Source of the DNA: an uncultured Alphaproteobacteria bacterium | GTDB taxonomy: Bacteria > Pseudomonadota > Alphaproteobacteria > Rhodobacterales > Rhodobacteraceae | Length of the DNA stretch: 43,609 nucleotides | Reading direction: 5' to 3' | NCBI GenBank assembly: GCA_902576905.1 | Contig: CACGWW010000013.1 | Coordinates: forward strand, 1-43,609 | Shown: positions 7,101 through 16,004 of the stretch, piece after piece | Position numbering within the stretch: position 1 is the stretch's first letter | Layout of the letters: every line of letters starts with the position of its first letter | Made by a program: the position numbers and the translations under genes | The notes under the pieces: model-generated | What the model was told of the DNA's origin: nothing | The model's database searches: none | Seen by the model: only the letters and a program-made list of their open reading frames with translations

Positions 7101-7517
7101 TTAGGTTAGTTTTGGCTGTGTCTCAAATGTCTGATCCGTTTTGATTCCTTGTACCCAGTCCAAGCAAGATTTTTTCCACGCTTGCCTCTTAGGATGAAGA
7201 CTCTTTCTTTGTCTAATCGTCCCAACTCTCAACCCAAAAAAACCTGACTTTCCATTTTCAGGTTTAGCATAAATTCTTGTTCCACACTTTCCACAAAATG
7301 CCAACTCACGTTTTGCACCACTATCTGCTAATTTTATATAAAAGCTCAATTCTCCTTTTAAGAGATTGAAGCAATCATTAACAGCACCAACGACATAACC
7401 AGTTGCAGTGCCAGAATTTATTTGACAATCCGTACAGTGACAGATTGTTGTTGTTTCGGGGTCAACATTCGCCTCAAACTGAATTTGTCCACATAGACAT
7501 GTCCCATCTATATTCAT
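7101..7517 (-). CDS. GFA/CENP-V-fold zinc protein
   Basis: A 138-residue protein of the glutathione-dependent formaldehyde-activating (GFA) family. The zinc-binding cysteines are all visible: CLCG at the N-terminus, CHCTDCQ near residue 27 and CGKCG near residue 75. Gfa itself adds glutathione to formaldehyde, but most family members have no proven activity, so this name is a fold assignment only. It lies upstream of the DUF1330 gene on the same strand. The region between it and the divergent EamA gene at 7632 (115 bp) must carry promoters for both directions; TATATATAG near 7614 is a possible plus-strand -10. Confidence 0.88.
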   Translation of the reverse strand: MNIDGTCLCGQIQFEANVDPETTTICHCTDCQINSGTATGYVVGAVNDCFNLLKGELSFYIKLADSGAKRELAFCGKCGTRIYAKPENGKSGFFGLRVGTIRQRKSLHPKRQAWKKSCLDWVQGIKTDQTFETQPKLT

Positions 7518-7631
7518 TTAGCACCTTTCTAAACCTTAAATACTTCCGAGTATGTAGACTTTAACCATTAGAGTACAACAAATTTTTAAAATAAACCTAG
7601 AAAGTTCATTGAATATATATAGAAATAACTC

Positions 7632-8546
7632 ATGCTTAATTTGGATCGTCGATATTTAGGGGTCATCGTTGCTTTAATGACAGTTTTTATTTGGGCTGTT
7701 TTCATAGTTTCTACTAGATTTTCTGTAAGCACTAATTTTACTGTCGAGGAGGTTTTATTTTTAAGACTAGTACCGAGTACGTTGATCATGGCGCCTTTTA
7801 TGATCAAATATGATTTGATCCCTAGAGGTCTGTCTTGGATAAAAGCTGGAATGTTGATGATTGGTGCTAGTGCTATTTTCCCATACATTGTTTCAAGTGG
7901 ACTATCGTTTGCACCAGCGTCCGACGGTGGTGTGCTTGCTCCCGGCATGCTACCTTTCTGGACCGCATTAGCTGCTTTTTTGATTTTAGGTGAAAAGTTA
8001 GACCAAATACGTCGAGCTGGCTTGTTTGTAATACTTATTGGGGCGCTATTAGTTGGCTTATGGCAAATTTTATTTGATTCTAACGAAGGAGTTTGGAGGG
8101 GCCATATTCTTTTTCTTATTGGATCTGGGTTATTTGCCGTCTATTCAGTTATTTTTCGGCTAAGTGGGCTTACTCCTCTTCACGGTCTTTTGATAGGTTT
8201 GTTTTGGGGCTCTCTATTTATAATTCCTATACTACTTCTCACAGGAAGAGTAAATTTCCACAATGTATCTGCATTGGATATAGGCATGACTATAGTCATA
8301 CAAAGTTTAATAATTGGTATTTTAGCTACCATTCTTTTCAATTACGGGGTTCGATTAATAGGAGCATCGGAAATGGGAGCCTTTGGTGCGTTAACGCCAA
8401 TACTTGCAATGCTGGGGGGAATTATGTTTTTAGATGAGACCGTGCCAGTAATTAAGATGGTGGGTATTTTCCTGGTAGCCATCGGTGTATTTTTGGCATC
8501 TGGCATCCTCAAGCTAAAGAGCCACAAGAACGAAAAATCATTGTGA
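7632..8546 (+). CDS. EamA/DMT-family transporter
   Basis: A second drug/metabolite-superfamily permease in this window, 304 residues with ten predicted helices. It starts with a helix YLGVIVALMTVFIWAVFIVS. The end of repeat one has the typical APGMLPFWTALAAFLILGEKLD, and the last repeat has GAFGALTPILAMLGGIMFLDETVP. It is not close to the minus-strand EamA gene at 5855, so the two are separate members rather than a recent duplication. The substrate is unknown; metabolite or amino-acid export across the inner membrane is usual. The tail KLKSHKNEKSL should lie in the cytoplasm. It is followed 87 bp later by the antiporter gene. Confidence 0.9.
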   Translation: MLNLDRRYLGVIVALMTVFIWAVFIVSTRFSVSTNFTVEEVLFLRLVPSTLIMAPFMIKYDLIPRGLSWIKAGMLMIGASAIFPYIVSSGLSFAPASDGGVLAPGMLPFWTALAAFLILGEKLDQIRRAGLFVILIGALLVGLWQILFDSNEGVWRGHILFLIGSGLFAVYSVIFRLSGLTPLHGLLIGLFWGSLFIIPILLLTGRVNFHNVSALDIGMTIVIQSLIIGILATILFNYGVRLIGASEMGAFGALTPILAMLGGIMFLDETVPVIKMVGIFLVAIGVFLASGILKLKSHKNEKSL

Positions 8547-8633
8547 AAAGAACATAACCAAAATGATACGAAAACCAAATTTGACTGAATATCTTTTAAA
8601 ACTACTCTTTAGATATTATTAGAAGGATAAAAC

Positions 8634-10169
8634 TTGGAAACGATACTTTTATGGATGGCGGGTGCACTTTTTGCTGGGTATTTGTGTAGGTTAATATATG
8701 TCCCAACAATAATAGGTTTTATTTTATCGGGTTACTTATTCTCACTTTATGATGGAAGCGGACAATCATTATTAGACTTACCATCTGAGATTGGTGTAGA
8801 GCTTCTTCTGTTTTCAATTGGTCTGAAAATCAAACCATCATCACTTCTTAATACCTCATTATTTTTGGTATTCTTAATGCACTCTTCTGCTGTTTTTTTA
8901 ATTTTTCTTCTACTCCTCAACCTTGGTTTAAGCCTAGAAACCAAATTGCTCATCTGTGTGGCCTTTACCTTCTCCAGTACAATTATAGCTTCAAAGGCTC
9001 TTGAAAATCGAAATGAACTAACAACTTTTCATGGCAGACTGGCTATATCATTGTTAATTTTTCAAGATATCTTAGCGCTTATAGTGCTGTTACTTACAAA
9101 TGATACATCATGGACACCTTCAACTCTTTACCTTCTTGCGTTACCCTTATCAATTCCAATACTAAAAATATTATTAGAGAAATTTAATCCTAGTGAGGAA
9201 TTAGAGCTTATTGCTACAATCTTACTTGCTTTGCTATTAGGCTCTGCTCTTTTTAAATACGCTGGATTGTCAGGAGAAATAGGCGCCCTTACTCTAGGTA
9301 TGTTAATGGCTAGCTATAAGTCTGCAAAACAGCTAGGGGAAAGAATATGGACAATAAGAGAGATATTATTAGTAGCATTTTTCTTCTCGCTGGGGATGAG
9401 CTTAGATCTTAATTTACAAATTATTCAAAGTGCATTGTTGATAACCATCCTTATTTTTATTAAATCAATTATTTTATTTGGCCTTCTGTTGGTATTTAAG
9501 CTGAGAGCATATACAGCTTTTTTAATAGTCATTTCGTTAGCAACTTACTCAGAATTTTCATTGATACTTATATCGTCTTGGGAACAAAGTGGTCTTTTAA
9601 ATTCAGAGACATTTTCCATTCTAATATGCACTATATGCTTTAGCTTTGCTCTGGGTGCTATCTTGAATAACTCAGTGCATGAGATTTATGTGTCTATTGA
9701 GAAGTATTTAGTTAACTTTGAGAGACGTCAACACCATCCAGACGAGCAACCTCATACATGTGGTGAAGCCGATGTTATGGTGTTAGGTATGGGAAGAGTA
9801 GGTAGTGCGATTTTTGATAATTTGTCAGCTAAACATGTAAAAGTCGTGGGTTTTGATGCTGATACTAATCTCGTTAAGGAACAGTTAAAATTTGGGAAAA
9901 GGGTTACGTTTGCTGATGCAGAGGATCCAGGGTTTTGGTCAAAGCTAAGATTTGGCAAATTAAAAGCCATTATCCTAGCTTTACCAGAATTTCATGCCCA
10001 AAATTGGTCTACACAGCAAGCAAGGCGCTACGGTTTCAAGGGGAAAATAATTGTGCCGACACGATCTCAAGGCAATCCCGAGACACTGAAAATTTCAGGA
10101 GCTGATGAAATATATGATGCTTATCAAGCGACAGGTATTGGCGTTACTGAAATTTTTCTAAAAGACTAA
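8634..10169 (+). CDS. Kef-type (CPA2) cation:proton antiporter with C-terminal TrkA-N domain
   Basis: An inner-membrane monovalent cation/proton antiporter or K+ efflux protein of 511 residues. Residues 1-360 hold about 11-12 helices, with typical CPA2 stretches: VPTIIGFILSGYLFS, VELLLFSIGLKIK and LLVAFFFSLGMSLDL. A soluble Rossmann domain follows: VMVLGMGRVGSAIF has the GxGxxG nucleotide loop and VVGFDADTN the acidic residue after beta-2. This is the TrkA-N/RCK domain that gates Kef channels by NAD(H) or related ligands. The start is TTG at 8634, with AGAAGG 8 bp upstream and no nearby ATG alternative. The glutathione regulation known for E. coli KefB/C is not assured here. Confidence 0.92.
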   Translation: METILLWMAGALFAGYLCRLIYVPTIIGFILSGYLFSLYDGSGQSLLDLPSEIGVELLLFSIGLKIKPSSLLNTSLFLVFLMHSSAVFLIFLLLLNLGLSLETKLLICVAFTFSSTIIASKALENRNELTTFHGRLAISLLIFQDILALIVLLLTNDTSWTPSTLYLLALPLSIPILKILLEKFNPSEELELIATILLALLLGSALFKYAGLSGEIGALTLGMLMASYKSAKQLGERIWTIREILLVAFFFSLGMSLDLNLQIIQSALLITILIFIKSIILFGLLLVFKLRAYTAFLIVISLATYSEFSLILISSWEQSGLLNSETFSILICTICFSFALGAILNNSVHEIYVSIEKYLVNFERRQHHPDEQPHTCGEADVMVLGMGRVGSAIFDNLSAKHVKVVGFDADTNLVKEQLKFGKRVTFADAEDPGFWSKLRFGKLKAIILALPEFHAQNWSTQQARRYGFKGKIIVPTRSQGNPETLKISGADEIYDAYQATGIGVTEIFLKD

Positions 10170-10222
10170 ACTAATTTAAATTAACTTAGGAATACCAAAA
10201 TTTAATTTTAAGAGGTGAATTG

Positions 10223-11212
10223 ATGGAGAAAAAGTTATTAACTATTTTTGGAGCTAGCGGTTTAGTTGGTTCAAGCATCTTAAGAGAGGCACTAGATAGA
10301 GGGTATCATGTCAATGGCACACTTAGAGATATCGAGAAGCAAGATAGAATTACCAGATTAAAAAGCCTTTCTTCTGGAAATAATGCCAATTTTTTTTCGG
10401 CAGATATGGCAGATATTTCTTCACTAAATAATCCTCTCATTAATTCCGATGCGGCTATTATCTGTTGTCTTATACCCACATATAAAGGCTTTGACGGAAC
10501 ACCTGCGAGAGAGCTTGATGATGAAAGAGGCTATAATGAAATCATCAAGCCCACGGTGGATGGATGCCTCAATATTCTTAAGATAGCAAAAGTAAATAAC
10601 GTTAAGAATATCTTAATTTGTTCCTCTACTTCTAGTACAAACCCAATTCCTCCAGTTCCAGTAAAAAACGAGCTGGATCATTGGTCTGATCAGAAAGAGC
10701 AATGCAATGCAAAAAAGTATACATCAGCTGCTAAAACATATATGGAGAGAGCCGCGTTAAAATTTTGTAATGAAAATAATTTGCGCCTTTCCATTTTTTT
10801 GCCAACTGGATTGTACGGGCCCGCTATATTACCAGAGCATTTTAAACATAATCCATTTTTATGGATTAAACGTGTCTTAGAAGGTGGACCTCCTAGACAT
10901 CAAAAAGTGCCAAATGACTCAGCTTCGTTAATACACCTCCAAGACTTAGCGAAGCTATTTTTGGCAGCATACGAAAACCCTTCAGCTTCTGGTCGATACT
11001 TTGGGGTCTTGGAAAGTTTTCATTGGAATGACATTTATAACGAGTGTCAGAAGTTAATACCAGACATGCGAATGCCTGAACCGATGTCAGAAGATCCCGT
11101 AATACCAACACAATTTGATTTTAAACGAAGAGATAGTCTTGGGATTAAGATAAGAGATTTCCCCACAATAATGCGTGAAACTGTTGAATGGATAAAAAGC
11201 AAGCCTTTTTAA
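10223..11212 (+). CDS. NAD(P)-dependent epimerase/reductase (extended SDR, dihydroflavonol-reductase-like)
   Basis: An extended short-chain dehydrogenase/reductase of 329 residues. The nucleotide loop GASGLVG is near residue 10, and the strand ILICSSTSS carries the catalytic Ser. The usual YxxxK is shifted: the region reads KKYTSAAKTYMERAA, where Tyr is five rather than four residues before Lys, so either the local alignment slips or the active site differs. LRLSIFLPTGLYGP and the late SASLIHLQDLAKLF are typical of the dihydroflavonol-4-reductase/cinnamoyl-CoA reductase group. The substrate is unknown. ATG at 10223 is preferred over the TTG at 10220 because AGAGGTGA is correctly spaced. It converges with the LivM gene. 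Confidence 0.85.
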   Translation: MEKKLLTIFGASGLVGSSILREALDRGYHVNGTLRDIEKQDRITRLKSLSSGNNANFFSADMADISSLNNPLINSDAAIICCLIPTYKGFDGTPARELDDERGYNEIIKPTVDGCLNILKIAKVNNVKNILICSSTSSTNPIPPVPVKNELDHWSDQKEQCNAKKYTSAAKTYMERAALKFCNENNLRLSIFLPTGLYGPAILPEHFKHNPFLWIKRVLEGGPPRHQKVPNDSASLIHLQDLAKLFLAAYENPSASGRYFGVLESFHWNDIYNECQKLIPDMRMPEPMSEDPVIPTQFDFKRRDSLGIKIRDFPTIMRETVEWIKSKPF

Positions 11213-11230
11213 AGCCCATTTAAGTGGGCT
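11213..11230. terminator. Bidirectional hairpin between convergent genes
   Basis: AGCCCA and TGGGCT form a 6-bp stem with a 6-nt loop, exactly in the 16 bp between the stop of the SDR gene and the stop of the LivM gene. The T-tracts on either side are short, so the termination strength is uncertain. Confidence 0.5.
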
Positions 11231-12440
11231 AACTACAATCAATTTTTCTTTTATTCAAGTTTGTCGCTAGTAAGCAAATACCGAGAATTGCTATTGAGAT
11301 TGCTATAAACCAATTCAATGGATTTGAAATTGAAAATAAAATCCAAAGGAATATAAATTCGGTTTTTTCTTGGTGATGCAAAACCGTATTAAAGCACTCA
11401 ATTAACCATGTAACCGCTAATACCGTAACGATCGCAGGCACTATAATTTTGAGATAATGGTATAGAACTTCAAGCTTACTTCTCGATTTTACAAAACCAC
11501 TTTGATCAATAAAAAAGCCAGCCAAACCTCTGGGAAAGTAAAGAACAAAAATCATTAGTATAAACCCTTGATATAAAGGCCAAATTTCCGTGCTATTACT
11601 CAATAAGATACTGCATAATGAAAAAATAGAAGCACCAATAATTGGCCCTAAAAAGAAGCCAATGCCCCCAATGAAAGTTGCTGATAAAATGTTGAAGGCC
11701 TCTCGAAGGCTGAATACCTCTGGGGAGAATAATTCATAGTTGATTACAAACAATGTTCCAGCAATGCCTGCTATAAATCCGGAATAACAAAAAGAAAGAT
11801 ATCTTATCATATAGCTCGAATAACCTATATATTCTGCTCTAGATACATTTTCTCTTACAGCATTACACATTTTGCCAAGTGGAGTTTGTAGAAAACAGTA
11901 GGAAACAAATACAGCTATGAATAACCAAGCCATCACGATAAAGCATACTGAATCCTTGCCACCATAATCAAAATTAAAAAAATCAGTATTGAGAGTCCGA
12001 TCTACTATGATCCCGCCTAAAACGCTTGGGAATGAGGTGCTAAATGCGTTAACAAATTCAACTATCGCTAAAGTCAACATAGCGAAAATCATTCCAGATC
12101 GTTTTACGGAGAAATATCCAGTTATCGCTGCTACAAGGAACCCTGCGAGACCACCAAATAGGGGTAAAATTGGTAGAGGAATAAATAATGCACCACTGTT
12201 AATCTGTAATAAAATCAAACTTGAAAAATAACCTCCCGCCCCCATAAAGATTGAATGCCCTAAATTTAATAATCCCGTTTGTCCAAGAAGCTGGTTAAAA
12301 CTTATTGCGAAAATGATTGTTATGCCAACTTGACTTATGATCATCAAATGCCAATCTCTAGAGATCCACACGGGCATAGTAATTAGAAATAAAAAAATCG
12401 AACCCCACATAATTATATGTAAGCGTTTAGTACACAACAT
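11229..12440 (-). CDS. LivM-type branched-chain amino acid/urea ABC transporter permease (orphan)
   Basis: The membrane subunit of a high-affinity ABC importer in the BPD_transp_2 family, 403 residues with about ten helices. The diagnostic segments are there: SFNQLLGQTGLLNLGHSIFMGAGGYFSS, the NBD-coupling loop TPLGKMCNAVRENVSRAEYIGY, and GGIGFFLGPIIGAS. A longer C-terminus than usual adds one or two extra helices after residue 330. LivH, the two ATPases and a binding protein should accompany it, yet none is within this window. It either joins a system encoded elsewhere or has been separated from it. It starts 13 bp after the aminotransferase stop, so the two are probably one operon. Confidence 0.88.
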   Translation of the reverse strand: MLCTKRLHIIMWGSIFLFLITMPVWISRDWHLMIISQVGITIIFAISFNQLLGQTGLLNLGHSIFMGAGGYFSSLILLQINSGALFIPLPILPLFGGLAGFLVAAITGYFSVKRSGMIFAMLTLAIVEFVNAFSTSFPSVLGGIIVDRTLNTDFFNFDYGGKDSVCFIVMAWLFIAVFVSYCFLQTPLGKMCNAVRENVSRAEYIGYSSYMIRYLSFCYSGFIAGIAGTLFVINYELFSPEVFSLREAFNILSATFIGGIGFFLGPIIGASIFSLCSILLSNSTEIWPLYQGFILMIFVLYFPRGLAGFFIDQSGFVKSRSKLEVLYHYLKIIVPAIVTVLAVTWLIECFNTVLHHQEKTEFIFLWILFSISNPLNWFIAISIAILGICLLATNLNKRKIDCS

Positions 12441-12453
12441 GATTGAAAGTATA

Positions 12454-13695
12454 CTATTTGAACTCTAGAGATATTTTTTTCATTGCAAATTCGACCGCAT
12501 CAAGTGTTATATCTACATCCTTGGCGGTATGAGCCAAAGACAGAAACATATTATGCCAAGGATGAAAATAAATTCCCCTTCCCAGTAGATGTTGTACAAA
12601 CTTTTTACCTTTTGAGAAATCCTTATCGTCTTTAAACAGAATCAACGGCATCTGAGGGGGACCTGATTGAGATATCTCAACTCCTAAATTATTTGCTATT
12701 TGGTCTATTCCATCTCTGAGCTTATTACCCAATAAAGAAATATGGCCTACCACGTCTATTTCTTCGATTATTGATAATGTCTTTAAGCTCGCAGCCATGG
12801 AGGTAGCATTACACCAGAAAGAGCCTGTTACATAAATTTCACTTGCTGCTTGTCTTAATTTATCAACGCCTACAACTGCAGAAAGAGGATATCCATTTCC
12901 AATAGCTTTTGAAAACGCAGTTAAGTCAGGCTTTACCCCATAATCAAACCAGCTCCCACTTTTGTTCAGTCTGAAGCCCGCTCTTACATCATCTAGAATA
13001 AGAACAGCATTTTTATTATCACAAATCTCTCTTGCTTTTTTCAAAAAAGCCTTTTTTGGAAAATCTTGGTCTCTTCGAACGTCATGGCGGAAAGCAGTCA
13101 ATATTATTCCAGCTAGATCACTACCGGCGTCCTGAACGGCAACCTCAAGACTCTCGTTATCATTGTATTCAAAGAAAATTAAGTTGGAAGTGTCTTCTTC
13201 CACAACACCGGTTGCTACGGGGGTACACCATGGCGCAGATCCATGATAAGATCCTCTTGCAACCAATATCTTTTTTTTACCAGTTGCCGCTCTCGATATG
13301 GTTAAACAGGTTGTTGTGGCATCAGTACCATTCTTTGCAAATAAAGCCCAATCTGCACTATCAACAAGCGTTATCATTTTTTCTGCCAAATCCACTACTA
13401 ACGCAGATGGGCCATTACCTAGGTCTATTTTTTTTCGTTGCTCATTTACTGCGTGATCGACTTCTACATTATTGTAACCAAGGAGATTCGGTCCATAACC
13501 ACACATAAAGTCGATATAACAGTTCCCATCTAAATCCCATATTCTTGCGTCCTTTGCTTTAGAAAAAAACTGTGGGTAACCAAAGGGTAGCTTTTTAACA
13601 CTCATATGACCCCACATTCCACCAGGAATAAAAGTCTCTGCTTTTTTTCTAAGCGAGAGGTCCTTGTCTAATTTAATATTATGCTGTTTGTTCAA
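12454..13695 (-). CDS. Class III PLP aminotransferase, glutamate-1-semialdehyde-aminomutase-like
   Basis: A fold-type I PLP enzyme of 413 residues. Lys263 in FSKAIGNGYP should form the Schiff base, an Asp in LDDVRAGFR (235/236) should bind the pyridine nitrogen, and ARGSYHGS and the N-terminal IWDLDGNCYIDFMCGYGPNLLG are GSAM-like. The standard GSAM motifs are altered (LTAFRHD instead of an EP-containing segment, LDDV instead of FDEV). It is therefore more likely a relative acting on another amino compound than HemL. It is followed immediately by the LivM-type permease, which suggests uptake and transamination of the same kind of amino compound; that link is inference. Confidence 0.85.
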   Translation of the reverse strand: MNKQHNIKLDKDLSLRKKAETFIPGGMWGHMSVKKLPFGYPQFFSKAKDARIWDLDGNCYIDFMCGYGPNLLGYNNVEVDHAVNEQRKKIDLGNGPSALVVDLAEKMITLVDSADWALFAKNGTDATTTCLTISRAATGKKKILVARGSYHGSAPWCTPVATGVVEEDTSNLIFFEYNDNESLEVAVQDAGSDLAGIILTAFRHDVRRDQDFPKKAFLKKAREICDNKNAVLILDDVRAGFRLNKSGSWFDYGVKPDLTAFSKAIGNGYPLSAVVGVDKLRQAASEIYVTGSFWCNATSMAASLKTLSIIEEIDVVGHISLLGNKLRDGIDQIANNLGVEISQSGPPQMPLILFKDDKDFSKGKKFVQHLLGRGIYFHPWHNMFLSLAHTAKDVDITLDAVEFAMKKISLEFK

Positions 13696-13774
13696 TTACA
13701 TGCCTTTTAAGATAAAGCTTTAAATTAATCTAAAATTAAGTTTAATAAAAGAAAGTCGTCTTTGGAAGATGCTA

Positions 13775-15382
13775 ATGACAAAAAATAATGTAATTGATTT
13801 TAAAAAAAAAGTTGAACCTCATTATGATGGCCGAGACGTTTTATGCTTTGAGAATAGACCGAACGACTTTCTCGAAATTTTTAAAGACATAGTTAAAAAG
13901 CATCCAGATAGAGTCGCTCTATGCTTTCAAGAACGGTTTGTTTCATACAAAAAACTAGATGAGCTGTCCGATAGCTTGGCCGGAGGCTTGTTGAAATCTG
14001 GGCTAAAAGAGAAAAATATCCTTGTTATCAATCTCGCAAATAGCATTGAGTTTGTAGTCGCTTTATTTGCTTCATTCAAAATTGGTCTTATTGCTATGCC
14101 GGTTGGCCATAGACATAAAAAAGATGAGCTTATTTCTCTGTATAATGACGCAGGTATACACGCAGTTTTATTTGATAAAGTAACCGAGAAAGAACAACCT
14201 CTCAGCAAAGATGGCAATTCTATTCTTTTTATAACTACGCAAGCTGACACTCAAACTGATTGTTTAAAATTTAATGAATTAATTGAAAAAGGCGTTGAGG
14301 AAAATATCACTTTAAAAACAATCGATGAGGAAGACCCAGCCATACTATTATATACCTCTGGTACTACCGGTCGCCCAAAAGGAGCTATATTGACACATCT
14401 TGGGCTAGTCCATTCTTTTCTTCATTTCCAGATGGAGCTAGGACTTGAAGATGGTGAATGCACTATTCTTGCTGTACCTGCAAGCCATGTTACTGGGCTA
14501 GTAGCTCAAATTCTGACCTTAATTGGATGTGCGGGGAAAATTGTCATAATGGAGCATTTTGAAGTACAAGAGTTTGCAATTCTTGCAAAGAAGCATGGAT
14601 TAACATATTCAATACTTGTTCCAGCAATGTACGCATTACTACTTCATCGCAATGCGTTAATTGCTGAAGATTTACAATCGTGGAGAATAGGTGCATTTGG
14701 GGGAGCTCCAATGCCTGATGCTGTTAGGAAGGAATTAGCTTCAAAGTTGCCGTTTTTAAGTTTAAATAATGCCTACGGGGCAACTGAAACCACGTCCCCT
14801 ACAACTATCATTCCAATTAATTGCAATGACCCAGGTGATAGCGTTGGTCTTGTCGTACCTTGTGGTGAAATTAAGATTGTTAACGAAGATAATGAAGAAA
14901 CTAATCAAGGTGAGACTGGCGAGCTTTGGATTAAAGGTCCTATGGTTATACCGGGATATTGGAAAAACGAAGAGGCTACCAAAAGCTCTTTCGAAGATGG
15001 ATACTGGAAGTCTGGTGATATCGCCAGTCAAGATAAAAACGGCTTTATACGTATTCATGATAGAAAGAAAGACATGATAAATCGTGGCGGATATAAAATT
15101 TTTAGCGCCGAAATAGAAAACCTTATGATGTTAATGGATGAAGTCCAAGAAGCTGCTTTAGTTCCCTACCCTTGTCCCATACTCGGCGAAAGATCACATG
15201 CTTTTGTTGTTCCTTCATCAGCCTCGCTCGAGCCTAATGAAATTCGGCTCCAACTGTCTGAAAAAGTTGCCGATTACAAAGTTCCCGATAAAATTACAAT
15301 CACCAGAGAACCACTTCCACGGAATGTAAATGGTAAAATTACTAAGGCTCCTCTTAGAGAGAGGGCACACAAAGAATTATAA
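13775..15382 (+). CDS. AMP-forming acyl-CoA synthetase/ligase
   Basis: Activates a carboxylic acid to its CoA thioester through an acyl-AMP. Of 535 residues, the N-domain carries the P-loop LLYTSGTTGRPKGAILTH, then NNAYGATETTS. The hinge and C-domain read YWKSGDIASQDKNGFIRIHDRKKDMINRGGYKI, ending with the catalytic Lys in NVNGKITK. The acid cannot be told from sequence; medium/long-chain fatty or aryl acids are both possible. The ATG at 13775 is chosen because GGAAG at 13764-13768 has normal spacing to it; the ATG at 13769 directly abuts that site. It is transcribed divergently from the aminotransferase, sharing a 79-bp promoter region. Confidence 0.92.
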   Translation: MTKNNVIDFKKKVEPHYDGRDVLCFENRPNDFLEIFKDIVKKHPDRVALCFQERFVSYKKLDELSDSLAGGLLKSGLKEKNILVINLANSIEFVVALFASFKIGLIAMPVGHRHKKDELISLYNDAGIHAVLFDKVTEKEQPLSKDGNSILFITTQADTQTDCLKFNELIEKGVEENITLKTIDEEDPAILLYTSGTTGRPKGAILTHLGLVHSFLHFQMELGLEDGECTILAVPASHVTGLVAQILTLIGCAGKIVIMEHFEVQEFAILAKKHGLTYSILVPAMYALLLHRNALIAEDLQSWRIGAFGGAPMPDAVRKELASKLPFLSLNNAYGATETTSPTTIIPINCNDPGDSVGLVVPCGEIKIVNEDNEETNQGETGELWIKGPMVIPGYWKNEEATKSSFEDGYWKSGDIASQDKNGFIRIHDRKKDMINRGGYKIFSAEIENLMMLMDEVQEAALVPYPCPILGERSHAFVVPSSASLEPNEIRLQLSEKVADYKVPDKITITREPLPRNVNGKITKAPLRERAHKEL

Positions 15383-15476
15383 TTCTCAAATATTAATTTT
15401 TAAGTTTTTAAAACTAAAATTATGTATTGATTTGAAAACTTTTATTAAAACTTATTTTATTTGTTAAGGAGATGTT

Positions 15477-15722
15477 TTGAACCATAACTACGAAAATCTA
15501 TTATATAATGTAAATGAGCCCCTCGTCTGCGAAGCCTGCCTCAAAGAATATAAAAATTTAGATAACCCAGACATAGCTCTTAGAGATTATATAAAGGTAG
15601 ATGTCGGGTTTACCCGAATTGGTATTCAAATTTGGTGCCAACGTCATGAGAAAAATATCTGTCATATTGATTTTGAGGGGAATAGACCCCCAGCTGACTT
15701 CAGATGCTTAGAGAAGAGCTAA
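15477..15722 (+). CDS. Small Cys-rich protein, unknown function
   Basis: Not recognised. It has 81 residues from a TTG start with an excellent AAGGAG five bases upstream; the in-phase context offers no ATG. A CEAC motif sits near residue 18 and a WCQRHEKNICH segment near residue 53, giving four Cys and two His that could hold one zinc. It is acidic to neutral, with no signal peptide or membrane helix. It is followed 2 bp later by another small protein with the same Cys layout, and then by a renalase-like flavoprotein, all in one direction. A small zinc-ribbon-like protein is the best description. Confidence 0.65.
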   Translation: MNHNYENLLYNVNEPLVCEACLKEYKNLDNPDIALRDYIKVDVGFTRIGIQIWCQRHEKNICHIDFEGNRPPADFRCLEKS

Positions 15723-15724
15723 AA

Positions 15725-15991
15725 ATGCAAAACTTTATTTATAACCAACCTGAAGCAAAGTGTGATTTTTGTAAGGCAACAGAAAACCCTCATCCTGATT
15801 ATGATGAAACAATTCCAATAACCAGAATAAATATTGGGAAAAAAAGAAAATTAACCCTTTGTATAAATTGCTTTTTTATGCATAAAGAATGTTCTGAAAA
15901 AAAAGGTCACCCCCTCATCGCCTATTTATCAAAATTGAATAATTTGTCTCTTATTTTGGATAAGTCTAACAAAAAAAAACCTCAAACTTAA
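15725..15991 (+). CDS. Small Cys-rich zinc-ribbon-like protein, unknown function
   Basis: Not recognised. It has 88 residues from the ATG at 15725, 2 bp after the previous stop. CDFC lies near residue 13 and CINC near residue 45, followed by FFMHKEC; together they could form a zinc knuckle. The middle ITRINIGKKRKLTLC matches the pattern of YIKVDVGFTRIGIQIWC in the gene before it, so the two may be distant tandem paralogues. A basic C-terminal tail ends in KSNKKKPQT. Spacing implies translational coupling. The frame extends seven codons upstream inside the previous gene, but the ATG is the more plausible start. Confidence 0.62.
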   Translation: MQNFIYNQPEAKCDFCKATENPHPDYDETIPITRINIGKKRKLTLCINCFFMHKECSEKKGHPLIAYLSKLNNLSLILDKSNKKKPQT

Positions 15992-16004
15992 TTGTGATTT
16001 ATAT

